A program made the translations under genes and the position numbers. Below, in pieces: positions 1 through 7,723 of a DNA stretch of 51,475 bases; position 1 is the first letter of the stretch, and each line of letters starts with the position of its first letter. The notes under the pieces are model-generated. The model did no database searches, was not told the origin of the DNA, and saw only the letters and a list, made by a program, of their open reading frames with translations. Source of the DNA: Microcaldota archaeon (GTDB taxonomy: Archaea; Micrarchaeota; Micrarchaeia; Anstonellales; Bilamarchaeaceae); NCBI GenBank assembly GCA_023129075.1, contig JAGMCT010000017.1, positions 1-51,475 on the forward strand. The letters run 5' to 3'.

Positions 1-30
1 TTTAAACATTTTGGCACTAAATGTAATATC
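1..30 (+). promoter_or_regulatory. Leaderless promoter of repeat paralog 1
   Basis: TTTAAACA at the very first bases of the window, then TTTTGGCACTAAATGTAATA directly before the ATG. It is the same block that precedes all five paralogs. The upstream part is cut off by the window edge, so the array may continue to the left. Confidence 0.6.
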
Positions 31-870
31 ATGGTTCAAAAACAGTTTAGAGTAACTCCTGAAAGACTTAAATGCCTAAGAAATAAATTCAGGAAGACTG
101 ATGTTTTTATTGACAGAAATACCAAGGAGATTATAGGAAAACGATTAGATTTTCTGATGATTCTAAACGGTCATTACAAAATAAACTTTGAGAAAGCAAA
201 GGAAAACAGAACCATCATGGCAGAAGTAAAGAATAGATTTCTTGCAAGGGAAGATAAAGAAAGTAGTAATGACAGGGCAAGGGATGATGGATATTTCTCC
301 TATGAATACCAGGATAAGGAGAAAATAAAGGTTTTGATTAAGGATGCTATTCTTCAAATGTTAAGGAATTATAGAGTAAAGGAGCTTTTTGATGAAGGAA
401 CAATCTATGTTTCCAGCTATTATTCCTGGAAAAAACCAGAAGTAAGAAGAAAAGCAGTTAAAATCCTTTTAAGGGTTCTAGAAAAGGACCCAAAAAACAT
501 CGTTAAGGACGATTTCTCTGATAATAGATTAGGCGGACTTTTAGCTCATTACAATAACAGCCCATATCTTGCAATAAAGGAAATCCACTCGAGAATAGAA
601 GAATGGGAGATGGCCTTCACCCCAAATGGTTTCTACAATAGGAAAAGAAACAGAATTAAAGCAATAAGATGGCTAATAGAAAAACTAAACAAAAACCCAA
701 GAGATATCATTAAGGATGATTTTTTTGACAATAGATTGGGGGGACTTTTAACTCATTACAAAGACAGCCCATATCTTGCAATAAGAGAAGCCTACCCAAA
801 AATAAAACCAGAAGAAATGAGAACATGGGTGAGGAAAACAACAATAGAAAAATCACAACCCACCATTTGA
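31..870 (+). CDS. Modular 70-aa-repeat protein, paralog 1 (2 repeats)
   Basis: 279 aa. The N-terminal domain (about residues 1-135) is basic and shared almost identically with four downstream paralogs. Two repeats of about 70 aa follow, each with the skeleton W/ILLIEKL..DPRDI-x-x-DF-x-DNRLGGLL..HY..SPYLAI.E.YP.I.EWEM..TP..FY. The last repeat ends in a cap (IKPEEM...TTIEKSQ) found at the end of every paralog. No signal peptide or membrane segment is visible, so the protein is probably cytosolic. This copy has the fewest repeats and may be a deletion product of a five-repeat ancestor. The start follows a TATA box by about 29 nt with no ribosome binding site, consistent with a leaderless mRNA. 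I cannot name a family with confidence. The GLL..SPY.A...YP..WE pattern resembles repeats I associate with hypothetical bacterial and phage proteins. Function unknown. Confidence 0.85.
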   Translation: MVQKQFRVTPERLKCLRNKFRKTDVFIDRNTKEIIGKRLDFLMILNGHYKINFEKAKENRTIMAEVKNRFLAREDKESSNDRARDDGYFSYEYQDKEKIKVLIKDAILQMLRNYRVKELFDEGTIYVSSYYSWKKPEVRRKAVKILLRVLEKDPKNIVKDDFSDNRLGGLLAHYNNSPYLAIKEIHSRIEEWEMAFTPNGFYNRKRNRIKAIRWLIEKLNKNPRDIIKDDFFDNRLGGLLTHYKDSPYLAIREAYPKIKPEEMRTWVRKTTIEKSQPTI

Positions 871-895
871 ATGCTTATACGAGATTCCGGGCTTC

Positions 896-937
896 CAAAC
901 ACTCCTTTTTAAACATTTTGGCACTAAATGTAATATC
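896..937 (+). promoter_or_regulatory. Leaderless promoter of repeat paralog 2
   Basis: Copy of the conserved block: CAAACACTCCTTT, TATA box TTTAAACA at 908-915, TTTTGGCACTAAATG and the ATG at 938. The TATA-to-ATG distance leaves no room for an untranslated leader. Upstream of it the GAG..CTC palindrome seen in copies 3-5 has decayed. Confidence 0.6.
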
Positions 938-2410
938 ATGGTTCAAAAGCAGTTTAGAATCAACCCTGAAAGACTTAAATACCTCAGAAATAAGTTCAGG
1001 AAAACCGACGTTCTTATTGACAGGAATACTAGAGAAATTATAGGAAAACGATTAGATTTTCTGATGATTCTAAACGGTCATTACAAAATAAACTTTGAGA
1101 AAGCAAAGGAAAACAGAACCATCATGGCAGAAGTAAAGAATAGATTTCTTGCAAGGGAAGATGGAGAACCTGTTTCCGATAGGGCAAGGGACGACAGTTA
1201 TCTTTCTTACGAATACGAAGACAATGCAAAGTTAGGGATTTTGATTAAGGATGCCATTCTTCAAATGTTAAGGAATTATAGAGTAAAGGAACTTTTTGAT
1301 GAAGGAACAATCTACGTTCCGAGATATTCCTGGAAAAAACCAGAGGTAAAGAGAAAAGCAGTTAAAATTCTTTTAAGGGTTCTGGAAAAGGACCCAAGAG
1401 ATATCACTACGAATGATTTCAAAGACAATCGACTAAGAGGACTTTCGGCTCACCATTGCAATGACAGTCCTTATCTTGCAGTAAAGGAAATCTATCCCGA
1501 GATAAAGGAATGGGAGATGAAAACCACCCCAAAATCCTTCTTCGACACGAAAGAAAACAGGATTACAGCAACAGGATGGTTAATAGAAAAACTAAACAAA
1601 AACCCAAGAGACATAACCCAGAAGGATTTCATTGACAACAGATTGAGCGGACTTTTATATCATCATTACAAAGGCAGCCCATATCTTGCAATAAGAGACG
1701 CATACCCAGATATAAAGGAGTGGGAGATGGTCTTCAGCCCAAATTTTTTCTACAAGAAGAAAGAAAACAGGATTACAGCAATAAGATGGTTAATAGAAAA
1801 ACTAAATAAAGACCCAAGAGACATCATTCTGAAAGATTTCATTGACAACAGATTAAGCGGACTTTTAACTGAGTATTACGGTAACAGCCAATATCTTGCA
1901 ATAAGGGAAGCCCATCCAGAGATAAAAGAATGGGAAATGAAGATCACCCCAAGGTCCTTCTTTGATAGAAAAAAAAACAGGATTACAGCAACAAAATGGT
2001 TAATAGAAAAACTAAACAAGGACCCAAGAGACATTACTGCCAATGATTTCCGTGACAACAGGTTAAGCGGACTTTTGTTTCATCATTACAAAGGCAGCCC
2101 CTATCTTGTAATAAGGGAAGTCCATCCAGAGATAAAAGAATGGGAGATGCAAATCACCTCAAATTCTTTTTATGATAAAAAGGAAAACAGAATTAATGCA
2201 ATAAAATGGTTAATAAAAAAACTAAACAAGAATCCAAGAGACATCACTCTAAAGGATTTCAAAGACAACCGATTAGGTGGCCTTTTATCTAAGCATTACA
2301 AAGACAGCCCATACCTTGCAATAAGAGAAGCCTACCCAAAAATAAAACCAGAAGAAATGAGAACATGGGTGAAGAAAACAACAATAGAAAAATTACAAAC
2401 AACTGTTTAA
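938..2410 (+). CDS. Modular 70-aa-repeat protein, paralog 2 (5 repeats)
   Basis: 490 aa: N-domain (1-134) followed by five tandem repeats of about 70 aa. The core between the I-T and D-N-R-L anchors varies as TN-DF-K, QK-DF-I, LK-DF-I, AN-DF-R and LK-DF-K, while most other positions are constant. Two further variable patches lie after GLL and around WEM-x-x-TP-x-x-F. Such conservation with a few variable positions is what modular recognition arrays look like, but no ligand is known. N-domain residues 75-100 read DGEPVSDRARDD..EYEDNAKLG, the version shared with paralogs 3 and 4. The last repeat carries the shared terminal cap. Adjacent paralogs are separated by only about 65 bp and each has its own promoter. 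Confidence 0.88.
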   Translation: MVQKQFRINPERLKYLRNKFRKTDVLIDRNTREIIGKRLDFLMILNGHYKINFEKAKENRTIMAEVKNRFLAREDGEPVSDRARDDSYLSYEYEDNAKLGILIKDAILQMLRNYRVKELFDEGTIYVPRYSWKKPEVKRKAVKILLRVLEKDPRDITTNDFKDNRLRGLSAHHCNDSPYLAVKEIYPEIKEWEMKTTPKSFFDTKENRITATGWLIEKLNKNPRDITQKDFIDNRLSGLLYHHYKGSPYLAIRDAYPDIKEWEMVFSPNFFYKKKENRITAIRWLIEKLNKDPRDIILKDFIDNRLSGLLTEYYGNSQYLAIREAHPEIKEWEMKITPRSFFDRKKNRITATKWLIEKLNKDPRDITANDFRDNRLSGLLFHHYKGSPYLVIREVHPEIKEWEMQITSNSFYDKKENRINAIKWLIKKLNKNPRDITLKDFKDNRLGGLLSKHYKDSPYLAIREAYPKIKPEEMRTWVKKTTIEKLQTTV

Positions 2411-2419
2411 TACCTATCC

Positions 2420-2474
2420 GAGTACTCAGGACTAAACACTCCTTTTTAAACATTTTGGCACTAAATGTAATATC
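2420..2474 (+). promoter_or_regulatory. Promoter of repeat paralog 3 with GAGTACTC palindrome
   Basis: The palindrome GAGTACTC at 2420-2427 lies about 18 bp upstream of the TATA box TTTAAACA (2445-2452). The ATG at 2475 follows at the distance expected for a leaderless transcript. The position and core match copies before paralogs 4 and 5, so the palindrome may be an operator or BRE-adjacent site. Confidence 0.5.
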
Positions 2475-3944
2475 ATGGTTCAAAAACAGTTTAGAATCAA
2501 CCCTGAAAGACTTAAATACCTCAGAAATAAGTTCAGGAAAACCGACGTTCTTATTGACAGGAATACTAAGGAGATTATAGGAAAAAGACTGGATTTTCTG
2601 ATGATTCTTAACGGCCACTATAAAATAGACTTTGAAAGGGTAAAGAAAAATAGGACAGTGATGGCCGAAATAAAGAATAGATTTCTTGCAAAAGAGGACG
2701 GAGAACCTGTTTCAGACAGGGCAAGGGATGATGGATATTTTTCTTACGAATACGAAGACAATGCAAAGTTAGGGATTTTGATTAAGAATGCCATTCTTCA
2801 AATGCTTAGAGATTACAGAGTAAAGGAGCTTTTTGACGAGGGAACAATCTACATTCCAAAATATTATTCCTGGAAAAAACCAGAAGTAAGAAAGGAAGCA
2901 GTTAAAATCCTCTTAAGAGTTCTAAAAAAAGACCCCAGAGATGTCACTTACTATGATTTTCTTGACAACAGATTAGGAGGACTTTTGGTCAACCATTACA
3001 ACAATAGTCCACATTTTGTAGTAAAAGAACTCTATCCAGAAATAAAAGAATGGGAGATGTCCTGCACCCCACATGGTTTCTACGATAAGAAGGAAAATAG
3101 AATTAAAGCAATAAAATGGCTAATAGAAAAACTAAACAAAAACCCAAGAGATATCACTTACCATGATTTCCCTGACAACAGATTAGGAGGACTTTTGATC
3201 AAGCATTACAACAATAGTCCACATCTTGCAGTAAAAGAACTCTATCCAGAAATAAAAGAATGGGAGATGTCCTGCACCCCACATGGTTTCTTTGATAAGA
3301 AAGAAAACAGGATTAAAGCAGTAAAATGGTTAATAAAAAAACTAAATAAAGATCCAATAGAAATCACTAGTAATGATTTTCGAGACAATCGTTTAAGCGG
3401 ACTTTTAGACTATTACGATGGTCCTTACCTTGCGATAAAGGAAATTTATCCAGAAATAAAAGAATGGGAAATGAAAACTACCCCCATGTCGTTTTATAAT
3501 AAGAGAGAAAACAGAATTAAAGCAATAAAATGGCTAATAGAAAAACTAAAAAAAGACCCAAGAGATATCACTGCCAATGATTTCCGAGACAATAGATTGG
3601 GGGGGCTTTTAGTAAGTCATTACAAATCCAGCCCATATCTTGCAATAAAGGAAGTTTATCCAGAGATAAAAGAATGGGAGATGTCCTGCACCCCACATGG
3701 TTTCTACAATAAGAGAGAAAACAGAATTAAAGCAATAAAATGGCTAATAGAAAAACTAAACAAAAATCCAAGAGACATAACAACAAATGATTTCTTTGAC
3801 AACCGATTAAGCGGACTTTTCGTTACATATTACAAAGGTAGCCCGTACCTTGCCATAAAGGAAGCCTACCCAAAAATAAAGCCAGAAGAAATGAGAAACC
3901 TAGTTGGAAAAACAACAATAGAAAAATCACAAACAACTGCTTAA
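2475..3944 (+). CDS. Modular 70-aa-repeat protein, paralog 3 (5 repeats)
   Basis: 489 aa: N-domain plus five repeats. Variable cores are YY-DF-L, YH-DF-P, SN-DF-R, AN-DF-R and TN-DF-F. Repeats 1, 2 and 4 share the patch SCTPHGF and repeats 1-2 also share HYNNSPH, which points to recent duplication inside this gene. Repeat 3 is slightly shortened (LLDYYDGPYL). The C-terminal cap is conserved (IKPEEM then TTIEKSQ). The gene ends 16 bp from the convergent Fic gene. Leaderless start. Cytosolic by appearance; function unknown. Confidence 0.88.
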   Translation: MVQKQFRINPERLKYLRNKFRKTDVLIDRNTKEIIGKRLDFLMILNGHYKIDFERVKKNRTVMAEIKNRFLAKEDGEPVSDRARDDGYFSYEYEDNAKLGILIKNAILQMLRDYRVKELFDEGTIYIPKYYSWKKPEVRKEAVKILLRVLKKDPRDVTYYDFLDNRLGGLLVNHYNNSPHFVVKELYPEIKEWEMSCTPHGFYDKKENRIKAIKWLIEKLNKNPRDITYHDFPDNRLGGLLIKHYNNSPHLAVKELYPEIKEWEMSCTPHGFFDKKENRIKAVKWLIKKLNKDPIEITSNDFRDNRLSGLLDYYDGPYLAIKEIYPEIKEWEMKTTPMSFYNKRENRIKAIKWLIEKLKKDPRDITANDFRDNRLGGLLVSHYKSSPYLAIKEVYPEIKEWEMSCTPHGFYNKRENRIKAIKWLIEKLNKNPRDITTNDFFDNRLSGLFVTYYKGSPYLAIKEAYPKIKPEEMRNLVGKTTIEKSQTTA

Positions 3945-3959
3945 TTAATCCTGTTGATT

Positions 3960-4595
3960 TCACTTGATTTTAATTCGTTGTTCTAAAAATTCTTCAGCCA
4001 GAAACTTTTTTATATACTGTCTGATATGGTCTTCGGTTATTCTTTTTCTAAATTTTATTCCATTTTCTTTTAGTAATGTTTTTAAGTCATCCGAAGTTTT
4101 ATCCTCATTCCAGTCCGCAATTAATTCTATCTTTTTTCCCCTCTCAAGTATATATTTTTTATCATGGTTAAGAACGTACGAGCTGTATCTTTTATCGTTG
4201 TTTATGTAAGATAACATATTCAATCCAAGAAAAACAGAAGAGCAGACTAAAGCAGTCCTTTTATTACCGTCTATAAAAGGGTGCCTGCATGCTATTTCAA
4301 ACAATATATCTTCTGAAAGTTTCAAAATGGTTTTATATTTCTTTTTCTTTCCAAAACGCTCAAATTTCCCCCTAATTTTATCTTCAAAAAAATCAAGTTG
4401 CCCTTCACTTTTAAGTCCTTTGGAGGGAACGTCGTAGTTGTGTTTCCTGCAATATTCCTCTACCCCATCATGAAGAGAAATTATTGCTTCAGCCGTAGGA
4501 AGACAAAGAAAAGATTTTTCCTTGGTGAGAAAATTTTCACTAAGCAGAAGAGGAAATTCCCCCAAATCTTTTAATTTAACCTTAATAAATTTCAT
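3960..4595 (-). CDS. Fic/Doc family protein
   Basis: 211 aa. The Fic core motif HPFIDGNKRT spans residues 105-114 (catalytic-type His105, Asp109, Gly110, Asn111, Arg113). The N-terminal part has a Doc-like helix around PTAEAIISLHDG. Fic proteins transfer AMP or another phosphate-containing group to proteins; Doc-type members are phosphotransferase toxins. The intact HPFx(D/E)GNxR motif favours nucleotide transfer over the Doc variant, but the substrate cannot be read from sequence. The gene sits on the opposite strand inside the repeat-protein array, between paralogs 3 and 4. A 36-codon ORF ends 11 bp upstream and may be its antitoxin or a remnant of one. No inhibitory (S/T)xxxE(G/N) helix was recognised with certainty. 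Confidence 0.85.
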   Translation of the reverse strand: MKFIKVKLKDLGEFPLLLSENFLTKEKSFLCLPTAEAIISLHDGVEEYCRKHNYDVPSKGLKSEGQLDFFEDKIRGKFERFGKKKKYKTILKLSEDILFEIACRHPFIDGNKRTALVCSSVFLGLNMLSYINNDKRYSSYVLNHDKKYILERGKKIELIADWNEDKTSDDLKTLLKENGIKFRKRITEDHIRQYIKKFLAEEFLEQRIKIK

Positions 4596-4605
4596 AGTGG
4601 TGGCT

Positions 4606-4716
4606 CTAACGCGACGCCAGATACTTTATGGCTTTTTTATTTGACTTGAAACTTTTTTCAATTATTTCAACAATGGAATTTTTCAACTTTTTATTTCGTA
4701 TTTCCTTCTCTACCAT
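4606..4716 (-). CDS. Possible 36-aa partner/antitoxin of the Fic protein
   Basis: Short ORF starting MVEKEIRNKKLKNS and ending YLASR, lysine-rich and predicted helical. It is preceded by a clear GGAGGG ribosome binding site 6 nt before the ATG, and by TTTAAA boxes further upstream near 4740-4760. It ends 10 bp before the Fic start codon on the same strand, the usual order of antitoxin and toxin. It is shorter than Phd-type antitoxins (about 70 aa), so it may be truncated or a new type. The evidence is position and the ribosome binding site only. Confidence 0.45.
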   Translation of the reverse strand: MVEKEIRNKKLKNSIVEIIEKSFKSNKKAIKYLASR

Positions 4717-4814
4717 TGGAATCCCTCCAAATATTTATTTGTTTAAACCTTTAAATAGGTTTCTGGTCTTCTTCGGTTAAATCCGTCATTTGTTGCTGAG
4801 TTATAAGTCAATTC

Positions 4815-4872
4815 GAGAGCTCAGGGCTTTCAAACACTCCTTTTTAAACATTTTGGCACTAAATGTATTATC
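4815..4872 (+). promoter_or_regulatory. Promoter of repeat paralog 4 with GAGAGCTC palindrome
   Basis: GAGAGCTC at 4815-4822, TATA box TTTAAACA at 4843-4850, then TTTTGGCACTAAATGTATTA next to the ATG at 4873. This copy has ATGTATTA where the others have ATGTAATA, which makes it identical there to the ankyrin-family promoters. Confidence 0.5.
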
Positions 4873-6129
4873 ATGGTTCAAAAACAGTTTAGAGTAACCC
4901 CTGAAAGACTTAAATACCTCAGAAACAAATTCAGGAAAACAGACGTTCTTATTGATAGGAATACCAAGGAGATTATAGGAAAACGATTAGATTTTCTGAT
5001 GATTCTTAACGGTCATTATAAAATAAACTTTGAAAGTGCAAAGGAAAACAGAACCATTATGGCAGAAGTAAAAGACAGATTTTTGGCAAGGGAAGATGGA
5101 GAGCCTGTTTCAGACAGGGCAAGGGACGACAGTTATCTTTCTTACGAATACGAAGACAATGCAAAGTTAGGGATTTTGATTAAGGATGCCATTCTTCAAA
5201 TGTTAAGGAATTATAGAGTAAAGGAACTTTTTGATGAGGGAACAATCTACGTTCCGAGATATTCCTGGAAAAAACCAGAAGTAAAGAGAAAAGCAGTTAA
5301 AATCCTTTTAAGGATTCTTGGAAAGGACCCAAGAGATCTTACTAAAGATGATTTCAATGATAATAGATTAGGTGGCCTTTTAGCTCACCACAAAGGTAGC
5401 CCCTACATCGCAATAAGGGAAAGCTACCCAGAAGTAAAAGAATGGGAGATGAAAAATACTCCAATATACTTTTTTAAGAAGAAGGAAAACAGAATTAAAG
5501 CAACAAGTTGGTTAATAAAAAAACTAAAAAAAGATCCAAAAGACATCACTCGGAAGGATTTCATTGACAACAGATTGACCGGACTTTTAAATCATTACAA
5601 CGGCAGTCCTTATCTTGCTATAAAGGAAGTCCATCCAGAAATAAAAGAATGGGAGATGAAAACTACCCCGATTTCTTTCTACGATAAGAAAGAAAACAGA
5701 GTTAAAGCAATAAAATGGTTAATAGAAAAACTAAATAAAGACCCAAGAGATGTAACTTGGAATGATTTTCGTGACAATAGATTAGGCGGACTTTTAGTAG
5801 GCCATTACAAATCCAGTCCATATCTTGCAATAAGAGACGCATACCCAAAAATAAAAGAATGGGAGATGATAAGTACACCGAGATCTTTCTTTGACAAGAA
5901 AGAAAACAGAATTAAAGCAATAAAATGGATGATAGAAAAACTAAACAAAAACCCAAGAGATGTAACTGGGGATGATTTCCGTGACAATAAATTAGGTAGA
6001 CCTTTACGCTATCATTACTACAACATCCTGTATCTTGCAATAAAGGAAGCTTATCCAGAAATAAAACCAGAAGAAATGAGAACATGGGTAAAGAAAACAA
6101 CAATAGAAAAATTACAAACAACTGCTTAA
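4873..6129 (+). CDS. Modular 70-aa-repeat protein, paralog 4 (4 repeats)
   Basis: 418 aa: N-domain plus four repeats. Variable cores are KD-DF-N, RK-DF-I, WN-DF-R and GD-DF-R. The last repeat is the most degenerate of the family: DNRLGGLL has become DNKLGRPL and the SPYLAI segment reads ILYLAI, although the terminal cap IKPEEM is intact. It lies just after the Fic locus and has a complete leaderless promoter, so it is likely expressed. No signal peptide. Function unknown. Confidence 0.87.
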   Translation: MVQKQFRVTPERLKYLRNKFRKTDVLIDRNTKEIIGKRLDFLMILNGHYKINFESAKENRTIMAEVKDRFLAREDGEPVSDRARDDSYLSYEYEDNAKLGILIKDAILQMLRNYRVKELFDEGTIYVPRYSWKKPEVKRKAVKILLRILGKDPRDLTKDDFNDNRLGGLLAHHKGSPYIAIRESYPEVKEWEMKNTPIYFFKKKENRIKATSWLIKKLKKDPKDITRKDFIDNRLTGLLNHYNGSPYLAIKEVHPEIKEWEMKTTPISFYDKKENRVKAIKWLIEKLNKDPRDVTWNDFRDNRLGGLLVGHYKSSPYLAIRDAYPKIKEWEMISTPRSFFDKKENRIKAIKWMIEKLNKNPRDVTGDDFRDNKLGRPLRYHYYNILYLAIKEAYPEIKPEEMRTWVKKTTIEKLQTTA

Positions 6130-6138
6130 TACCTATCC

Positions 6139-6193
6139 GAGCACTCAGGACTAAACACTCCTTTTTAAACATTTTGGCACTAAATGTAATATC
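6139..6193 (+). promoter_or_regulatory. Promoter of repeat paralog 5 with GAGCACTC palindrome
   Basis: GAGCACTC at 6139-6146 and TATA box TTTAAACA at 6164-6171, with the ATG at 6194. The 60 bp upstream of this gene are almost identical to those upstream of paralog 3, including the stop-codon context of the preceding copy. This suggests duplication of a gene-plus-promoter unit. Confidence 0.5.
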
Positions 6194-7660
6194 ATGGTTC
6201 AAAAACAGTTTAGAATCAACCCTGAAAGACTTAAATACCTAAGAAATAAGTTCAGGAAAACAGACGTTCTTATTGACAGGAATACCAAAGAAATTATAGG
6301 AAAAAGACTGGATTTTCTGATGATTCTTAACGGCCATTATAAGATGGACTTTGAAAGGGCAAAGAAAAACAGAACCATCATGGCAGAAGTAAAGAATAGA
6401 TTTTTGGCAAGGGAAGACGGGGAACCTGTTTCCGACAGGGCAGGGGATGAAGGATATCTTTCTTATGAATACCAGGATAAGGAGAAAATAAAGGTTTTGA
6501 TTACTACTGCCATATCTCAAATGCTCAGGGCTTACAGAATAAAAGAACTTTATGATGAAGGAACAATCTACGTTTCCCCCTATTCCTGGAAAAAACAAGA
6601 AATAAGAACTAAAGCAGTCAAGATTCTTTTAAGGGTTCTGGGGAAGAACCCAAGAGATATCATCATTAAGGATTTCTATGACAATAAATTAGGCGGACTT
6701 TTACGCAGTCATCACAAAAATAGTCCCTATCTTGCAATAAGGGAAGTCCATCCAGAGATAAAAGAATGGGAGATGTCGAGTACACCAAATTTCTTCTACG
6801 GTAAGAGAAAAAATAGAATTAAAGCAATAAAATGGTTAATAGAAAAACTAAACAAAAACCCAAGAGATATCACTAGGGATGATTTCCGTGACAACAGATT
6901 AAGAGGACTTTTGACTCATTATAATAATAGTCCATACCTTGCAATAAAGGAAAGTTATCAAAAAATAAAAGAGTGGGAGATGAAAACCACCCCAAGGTCC
7001 TTCTTTGACAAGAAAGAAAACAGGGTTAAAGCAGTAAAATGGTTGATAGAGAAACTGGGAAAGAACCCGAGAGACATCACTATGCTTGATTTCTTTGACA
7101 ATAGATTAAGAGGACTTTTGGCTCATCACAGAGATAGCCCATATCTTGCAATAAGAGAAGCCTATCCGGAAATAAAAGAATGGGAGATGAAAACCACACC
7201 AATGTTTTTCTACAAGAAGAAGGAAAACAGAATTAAAGCAATAAAATGGCTGATAAAAAAACTAAAAAAAGACCCAAAAGACATCATTCAAAAGGATTTT
7301 CTTGACAACAGATTAAGCGGACTTTTAAAATATTACAAAGGCAGTCCATATCTCTCAATAAGGGAAGTCCATCCAAGAATAAAAGAATGGGAGATGCAAG
7401 TCACTCCAAGATCCTTCTTTGATAAGAAAGAAAACAGAATTAAAGCAATAAGATGGCTAGTAAAAAAACTAAAAAAAGACCCAAGAGACATTACTTATGA
7501 TGATTTCCATGATAATAGGTTAGGCGGGCTTTTACAAAGTCATCATTACAACGGTAGCCCCTATCTTGCAATAAAGGAAGCTTATCCAGAAATAAAACCA
7601 GAAGAAATGAGAAATAAAGTGGGAAAAACAACAATAGAAAAATCACAAACAACTGTTTAA
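6194..7660 (+). CDS. Modular 70-aa-repeat protein, paralog 5 (5 repeats)
   Basis: 488 aa: N-domain plus five repeats with variable cores IK-DF-Y, RD-DF-R, ML-DF-F, QK-DF-L and YD-DF-H. N-domain residues 88-106 carry the EYQDKEKIKVLI version found otherwise only in paralog 1, while residues 74-79 (DGEPVS) match paralogs 2-4, so the N-domain is a mosaic. The gene ends the array; the next gene has an unrelated promoter. Cytosolic by appearance, function unknown. Confidence 0.88.
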   Translation: MVQKQFRINPERLKYLRNKFRKTDVLIDRNTKEIIGKRLDFLMILNGHYKMDFERAKKNRTIMAEVKNRFLAREDGEPVSDRAGDEGYLSYEYQDKEKIKVLITTAISQMLRAYRIKELYDEGTIYVSPYSWKKQEIRTKAVKILLRVLGKNPRDIIIKDFYDNKLGGLLRSHHKNSPYLAIREVHPEIKEWEMSSTPNFFYGKRKNRIKAIKWLIEKLNKNPRDITRDDFRDNRLRGLLTHYNNSPYLAIKESYQKIKEWEMKTTPRSFFDKKENRVKAVKWLIEKLGKNPRDITMLDFFDNRLRGLLAHHRDSPYLAIREAYPEIKEWEMKTTPMFFYKKKENRIKAIKWLIKKLKKDPKDIIQKDFLDNRLSGLLKYYKGSPYLSIREVHPRIKEWEMQVTPRSFFDKKENRIKAIRWLVKKLKKDPRDITYDDFHDNRLGGLLQSHHYNGSPYLAIKEAYPEIKPEEMRNKVGKTTIEKSQTTV

Positions 7661-7692
7661 TACTTATGTCTTTATACGCGCGTTCACCAATC

Positions 7693-7723
7693 CATTTAAA
7701 TATTTATCCTGAGTAACTTATAT
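7693..7723 (+). promoter_or_regulatory. Leaderless promoter of the 1522-aa membrane protein gene
   Basis: TTTAAATA (from about 7695) lies 29 nt before the ATG at 7724, with no ribosome binding site. This spacing matches other leaderless genes here and supports the first ATG over the second at 7733. Confidence 0.5.

Larger units (their letters stand above)
135..7660 (+). repeat. Array of 21 protein-coding 210-bp repeats in five genes
   Basis: The C-terminal parts of the five paralogs contain 2, 5, 5, 4 and 5 tandem units of about 210 bp. The DNA is highly similar from unit to unit, for example the stretch encoding ENRIKAIKWLIEKLNK recurs with only a few base changes. This makes unequal crossing-over and assembly errors likely. 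It is not a CRISPR: the units are coding and there are no spacers. Confidence 0.8.

Noticed and set aside
825-1043. ORF spanning the end of paralog 1 and the start of paralog 2, similar to ORF 2365-2580
   Set aside because: The similarity between the two arises because the underlying DNA (gene end, promoter, gene start) is duplicated; both lie in other frames of well-supported genes and have no ribosome binding site.
135-7660. CRISPR array as explanation of the regular DNA repeats
   Set aside because: Units are about 210 bp, coding in frame and contiguous, with no spacers and no cas genes.
31-7660. Calling the repeat proteins TAL effectors or PPR proteins
   Set aside because: Repeat length (70 aa) and sequence differ from both; only the idea of variable positions in a constant scaffold is similar.
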